Source of the DNA: CAWCFV01 sp963794995
Lineage (GTDB): Bacteria; Actinomycetota; Actinomycetes; JACCUZ01
Direction: 5' to 3'
Length of the DNA: 64,000 nt
Assembly (NCBI GenBank): GCA_963794995.1
Contig: CAWCFV010000002.1
Location: forward strand, 434,001 to 498,000
Shown here one piece after another: positions 60,910-64,000 of this stretch. Position numbers and translations under genes: made by a program. The notes under the pieces were generated by a model. That model was not told where the DNA came from and did not search any database. It was given only the letters and a program-made list of their open reading frames with translations. Each line of letters opens with the position of its first letter. Position 1 is the stretch's first letter.

Positions 60910-61470
60910 GTGAGGGCGTTGGAGGTCGGCCACGACACGGCCTGGGCCCTCGCGACGGTCGTCGACCTGGTCAACTCCGACCCGGACCTGGCGGGCGAGG
61001 AGTCGCTCCCCGACCTGGCCGCGCTGGGCGAGCTGGTGCGCCGGCGGGAGATCTCCGACAGCGGCCGGCTGGCGGCCTCCGACCTGGCGGCCGTGCTGCG
61101 GCTGCGGGCCCGGCTGCGCGCGGTCTTCGCAGCCACCGACCTCGACGACGCCGTCCGCCTCGTCAACGACCTGGTCGCCGACGCCCGCACCACCCCGCGG
61201 CTCACCGACCACGACGACTGGCCGCTGCACATCCACTACTACGCGCCGGACGCCCGCCTGGCCGAGCACCTCGCCGCCGACTGCGGGATGGCGCTGGCCC
61301 TGGTGCTGGCGGCGGGCGAGCGGTCCCGGCTGGCGACCTGCGCCGCCCCGGGCTGCGAGCGGGTCCTGGTCGACCTCTCGCGCAACCGGTCCAAGCGCTA
61401 CTGCGACAGCCGCACCTGCGGCAACCGGCTGCACGTCGCCGCCTACCGCGCCCGCCGGCGCACCGGCTGA
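60910..61470 (+). CDS. CGNR zinc-finger regulator
   Basis: 186 aa. N-terminal ABATE-like domain (VGHDTAWALATVVDLVNSDPDL...) and C-terminal CGNR zinc finger: CAAPGCERVLVDLSRNRSKRYCDSRTCGNRLHVAAYRAR with four cysteines and the CGNR core. These are probable DNA-binding regulators. GTG at 60910; a TTG at 60919 has better placement behind GGGAGG and may be the true start. It sits between the two hut genes on the opposite strand. Confidence 0.88.
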   Translation: MRALEVGHDTAWALATVVDLVNSDPDLAGEESLPDLAALGELVRRREISDSGRLAASDLAAVLRLRARLRAVFAATDLDDAVRLVNDLVADARTTPRLTDHDDWPLHIHYYAPDARLAEHLAADCGMALALVLAAGERSRLATCAAPGCERVLVDLSRNRSKRYCDSRTCGNRLHVAAYRARRRTG

Positions 61471-61502
61471 CCGGCGCACCGGCTGACCGGCTGACCGGCT
61501 GA
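61464..61502. repeat. Short CCGGCTGA-type repeats between the CGNR gene and hutU
   Basis: Imperfect copies of ACCGGCTG across and after the CGNR stop codon, immediately before the hutU stop. The repeat may help termination between the convergent genes. Confidence 0.6.
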
Positions 61503-61517
61503 ATCGGCTGCCGCCGG

Positions 61518-63206
61518 TCAGGCCGGAGGCTGCCAGGCGGGGGCGTGGGTGCCGTCGAGCATCGGGACCCGGATGCCGACCTCGCGGGCGGTCCGCTCGG
61601 CGATCTCGTAGCCCGCGTCGGCGTGTCGCAGCACGCCGGTCCCCGGGTCGTTGGTGAGCACCCGGGCCACCCGGGCGTACGACGAGGGCGTGCCCTCCGC
61701 CACGACGACCACGCCGGCATGGATCGACTTGCCGATGCCCACCCCGCCGCCGTGGTGCAGGGAGACCCAGGTGGCACCGGAGGCGGTGTTGAGCAGGGCG
61801 TTGAGCACGGGCCAGTCGGCCACCGCGTCGGTGCCGTCGCGCATCCCCTCTGTCTCGCGCTCCGGCGAGGCCACCGAGCCGGCGTCGAGGTGGTCCCGGC
61901 CGATCACCACCGGCGCCTCGACCGCGCCCGAGGCCACCAGGTCGTTGAACCGCTCCCCCGCGACGTGCCGCTCGCCGTAGCCCAGCCAGCAGATCCGCGA
62001 CGGCAGGCCCTGGCCCTTCACCTTCTGGGCGGCGAAGCGCACCCACCGCTGCAGCTGGTCGTCGTCGGGGAAGGCCTCGAGCACCGCGCGGTCGGTCGCG
62101 GCCAGGTCCTGCGCCGACCCTGACAGGCAGGCCCAACGGAACGGTCCGGCGCCGCGGGCGAACAGCGGGCGGATGTAGGCGAGGACGAATCCGGGGTAGG
62201 AGAACGCGTCGGCGAACCCCATGTCCTGCGCCTGGCCGCGCAGCCCGTTGCCGTAGTCGAAGACCACGGCGCCCGACTGCTGGAGGTCGACCATCGCGCG
62301 GCAGTGCACCGCCATCGACTCGCGCGACCGGTCGACGTACTCCGAGGGCTTGGCCGAGCGCAGCTCCAGCGCCTCGTCCAGCGTCATGCCGTGCGGGACG
62401 TAGCCGTGCAGGGCGTCGTGGGCGGAGGTCTGGTCGGTGACGACGTCGGGGTCCCAGCCCCGGGCGACCAGCTCGGGCAGCACGTCGGCGCAGTTGGCGA
62501 CGACGGCGACCGAGAGCGCCCGTCGCTCACGCCGGGCCGCCTCGACCCGGGCGATGCCGTCGTCGAGCGAGTCGGCGATCTCGTCGAGGTAGCCGTGCTC
62601 GAGGCGCCGCCGGGCCCGCCACGGGTCCACCTCGACGCACAGGGCCGCGCCGCCGTTGCCGGTGACCGCGAGCGGCTGCGCCCCACCCATCCCGCCGAGG
62701 CCGCCGGTGAGCGTGACGGTGCCCGCGAGGGTGCCGCCGAAGTGCTGGTCGGCCACCTCCGCGAAGGTCGCGTAGGTGCCCTGGAGGATGCCCTGGGTGC
62801 CGATGTAGATCCACGACCCGGCGGTCATCTGGCCGTACATCGTGAGGCCCTGGTCCTCGAGCTCCCGGAAGTGCTCCGGTGTCGCCCAGCGCGGGACCAG
62901 CAGCGAGTTGGCGATCAGGACGCGCGGCGCCTCCTCGTGGGTGCGCACCAGGCCGACCGGCTTGCCCGACTGGACGAGCAGCGTGTCGTCGGGCGCCATC
63001 TCCCGCAGCGACCCGACGATGGCGTCGAAGGCTTCCCACGAGCGAGCGGCCCGGCCGTTGCCGCCGTAGACGACCAGGTCGTCGGGGCGCTCGGCGACCT
63101 CCGGGTCGAGGTTGTTGTGCAGCATCCGGAGGGCGGCCTCGGCGCCCCACGACCGGCAGGTCATCGCAGGTCCGCGTGGTGCGCGGACGGGTCGGGCTCC
63201 TCGCAT
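61518..63206 (-). CDS. hutU: Urocanate hydratase
   Basis: 562 aa, normal length. Second step of histidine degradation, converting urocanate to imidazolonepropionate with tightly bound NAD. Conserved ALRMLHNNLDPEVAERPDDLVVYGGNGRAARSW (in part), TAGSWIYIGTQGI, TGGLGGMGGAQPLAV, DYGNGLRGQAQDMGF, and LHHGGGVGIGKSIHAG. The ATG at 63206 gives the canonical PVRAPRG N-terminus; longer frames run into the intergenic palindrome. hutH is not in the window. Confidence 0.95.
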   Translation of the reverse strand: MRGARPVRAPRGPAMTCRSWGAEAALRMLHNNLDPEVAERPDDLVVYGGNGRAARSWEAFDAIVGSLREMAPDDTLLVQSGKPVGLVRTHEEAPRVLIANSLLVPRWATPEHFRELEDQGLTMYGQMTAGSWIYIGTQGILQGTYATFAEVADQHFGGTLAGTVTLTGGLGGMGGAQPLAVTGNGGAALCVEVDPWRARRRLEHGYLDEIADSLDDGIARVEAARRERRALSVAVVANCADVLPELVARGWDPDVVTDQTSAHDALHGYVPHGMTLDEALELRSAKPSEYVDRSRESMAVHCRAMVDLQQSGAVVFDYGNGLRGQAQDMGFADAFSYPGFVLAYIRPLFARGAGPFRWACLSGSAQDLAATDRAVLEAFPDDDQLQRWVRFAAQKVKGQGLPSRICWLGYGERHVAGERFNDLVASGAVEAPVVIGRDHLDAGSVASPERETEGMRDGTDAVADWPVLNALLNTASGATWVSLHHGGGVGIGKSIHAGVVVVAEGTPSSYARVARVLTNDPGTGVLRHADAGYEIAERTAREVGIRVPMLDGTHAPAWQPPA

Positions 63207-63263
63207 GCGCCACACCCTAGGGGTCGCCCTCGCGGGGCCACCTGTCCGTTCGTACGGGGGGGC

Positions 63264-63286
63264 ACCTGGTGCAACGGTCACCAGGT
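63264..63286. promoter_or_regulatory. Palindromic operator candidate between hutU and the SnoaL-like gene
   Basis: Perfect inverted repeat ACCTGGTG-N7-CACCAGGT in the divergent intergenic region, 58 bases upstream of the hutU ATG. Position and symmetry suit a dimeric regulator; which one is unknown. Confidence 0.6.
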
Positions 63287-63383
63287 TCGGCGCGTGCGGC
63301 CCATGTGCAGGCCCGGCCCACTCGGCTTCGATGGTCGGCAGCCATCGATGTCGGCACATCGCCGAGGACGGGAGCCTGCGGGC

Positions 63384-63830
63384 ATGACGCGGGAACGGGT
63401 CAGGACCTCTCTAGCGGAGTCCGTCGTGCGCGCGCTCGTCGCCGGCGACGTGCTCACCCTGCAGCGCCTGGTCGCCCCCTCCGTGGTCGACCACTCGGCC
63501 CAGCCCGGCCAGCCCGAGGGGTGGCCCGGCGTCCGGGAGCGGGCGATGACCCTCTGCGCGGCGATGCCGGAGAGCGAGGTGGCCGTCGACGTGCTGTCCA
63601 CCACCGGGGACACCGTCCTGGCACGGGCCGAGCTGGTGGCCCTGCGCCGCGACGGGGTCTTCCCGGTCGGGGGCGCGACCCGCCTGACCGTCGCACTGGT
63701 CCTCAAGTTCGCCGACGACCAGCTCGTGGAGATGTGGACCTCGGCCGACCTCGTGCTCGACCGTCCGGTCACGCACCAGGGCACCGTGGTCCCGCTGCAG
63801 CCGCGGGTCGACGCCGCTCCGGCTCGCTGA
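63384..63830 (+). CDS. SnoaL-like / NTF2-fold protein
   Basis: 148 aa. A polyketide-cyclase SnoaL-like NTF2 fold: SVVRALVAGDVLTLQRLVAPSVVDHSAQPGQPEGWPGVRERAMTLCAAMPESEVAVDVLSTTGDTVLARAELVAL... with final FADDQLVEMWTSADL. Catalytic role unknown. Divergent from hutU. Confidence 0.82.
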   Translation: MTRERVRTSLAESVVRALVAGDVLTLQRLVAPSVVDHSAQPGQPEGWPGVRERAMTLCAAMPESEVAVDVLSTTGDTVLARAELVALRRDGVFPVGGATRLTVALVLKFADDQLVEMWTSADLVLDRPVTHQGTVVPLQPRVDAAPAR

Positions 63831-63843
63831 GCCGGCCGGCCCG

Positions 63844-64000
63844 TCAGGGGTCGAGGTCCTCGGCCGCGCGCCGGGCGAACACGGCTGCCGCCTGCGCCGT
63901 CACCGGGCCGGGGGCACCGTCGTACGCCACGTCGTCGACCGCGTGCACCGCCTGCACGTCGCGGGTCGAGGAGGTGAGGAACACCTCGCTCGCCTGCCGG
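63844..64000 (-). CDS. Class IV aminotransferase / aminodeoxychorismate lyase-like, C-terminal fragment
   Basis: Only the last 51 codons lie in the window: RQASEVFLTSSTRDVQAVHAVDDVAYDGAPGPVTAQAAAVFARR... . The EVFLTSSTR and GPVT motifs are the cofactor phosphate-binding and C-terminal signatures of fold-type IV PLP enzymes. Which member (BCAT, D-amino acid aminotransferase or ADC lyase) cannot be told. Confidence 0.8.
   Translation of the reverse strand, partial: RQASEVFLTSSTRDVQAVHAVDDVAYDGAPGPVTAQAAAVFARRAAEDLDP

Overview
The window is a GC-rich chromosomal segment of an actinomycete. Support comes from heavy use of GTG starts with ATGA/GTGA overlaps, a phosphatidylinositol pathway (pgsA, pimA, PatA-like acyltransferase), an SsgA-like sporulation protein and the conserved actinobacterial order pdxS-pdxT-yebC-ruvCAB-yajC-secDF-apt-relA. 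A complete type IV pilus locus whose transcription units carry sigma-28 (FliA/WhiG)-like promoters suggests a lineage with a motile or dispersal stage, such as Frankiales- or Kineosporiales-like bacteria. Species cannot be named from this sequence.

Region 1 (1-14,700, minus strand) is the type IV pilus locus. In transcription order it holds a roadblock/LC7 protein, a DUF4388 protein, a small Ras-like GTPase and a 57-aa ORF; then pilB; pilT-pilC; two separately terminated major-type pilins; minor pilins of PilV, PilW and PilX type with the prepilin peptidase; and pilM-pilN running off the left edge. Six of the seven transcription units are preceded by the same promoter-like element, YTCARG-N16/17-BCCGAW. 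The first pilin gene also has a GEMM-I (cyclic-di-GMP-I type) riboswitch in its leader, and PilB carries an N-terminal MshEN-like domain, so the second messenger probably acts on both pilin synthesis and pilus extension.

Region 2 (14,700-27,900) is core metabolism and translation on the minus strand: aroE-mltG-ruvX-alaS with two small membrane proteins, rarA, aspS-hisS and an MBL-fold hydrolase. Two plus-strand genes interrupt it: a frameshifted AbiEi/DUF559-type gene flanked by two related palindromes, and a GNAT acetyltransferase.

Region 3 (27,900-44,400) starts with plus-strand ppi and DUF349 genes. It continues on the minus strand with mmsA, relA, apt (C-terminal frameshift), secF, secD, yajC, ruvB, ruvA, ruvC, yebC, pdxT and pdxS. 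Between ruvC and yebC sits a plus-strand HTH gene and a frameshifted Clp-N gene behind twin operators that overlap a leaderless promoter.

Region 4 (44,400-57,600) holds a DUF3048 lipoprotein, then the lipid cluster thrS-HIT-pgsA-acyltransferase-pimA-membrane protein. That cluster is split by a GYD-domain gene, an EF-G-like GTPase and a methyltransferase. MOSC and glucose/sorbosone-dehydrogenase-like genes and tRNA-Val(CAC) follow.

Region 5 (57,600-64,000) has a small membrane protein, the SsgA-like gene, and histidine degradation genes hutI and hutU. The hut genes are separated by an EamA transporter and a CGNR regulator. A SnoaL-like gene and a partial class IV aminotransferase end the window.
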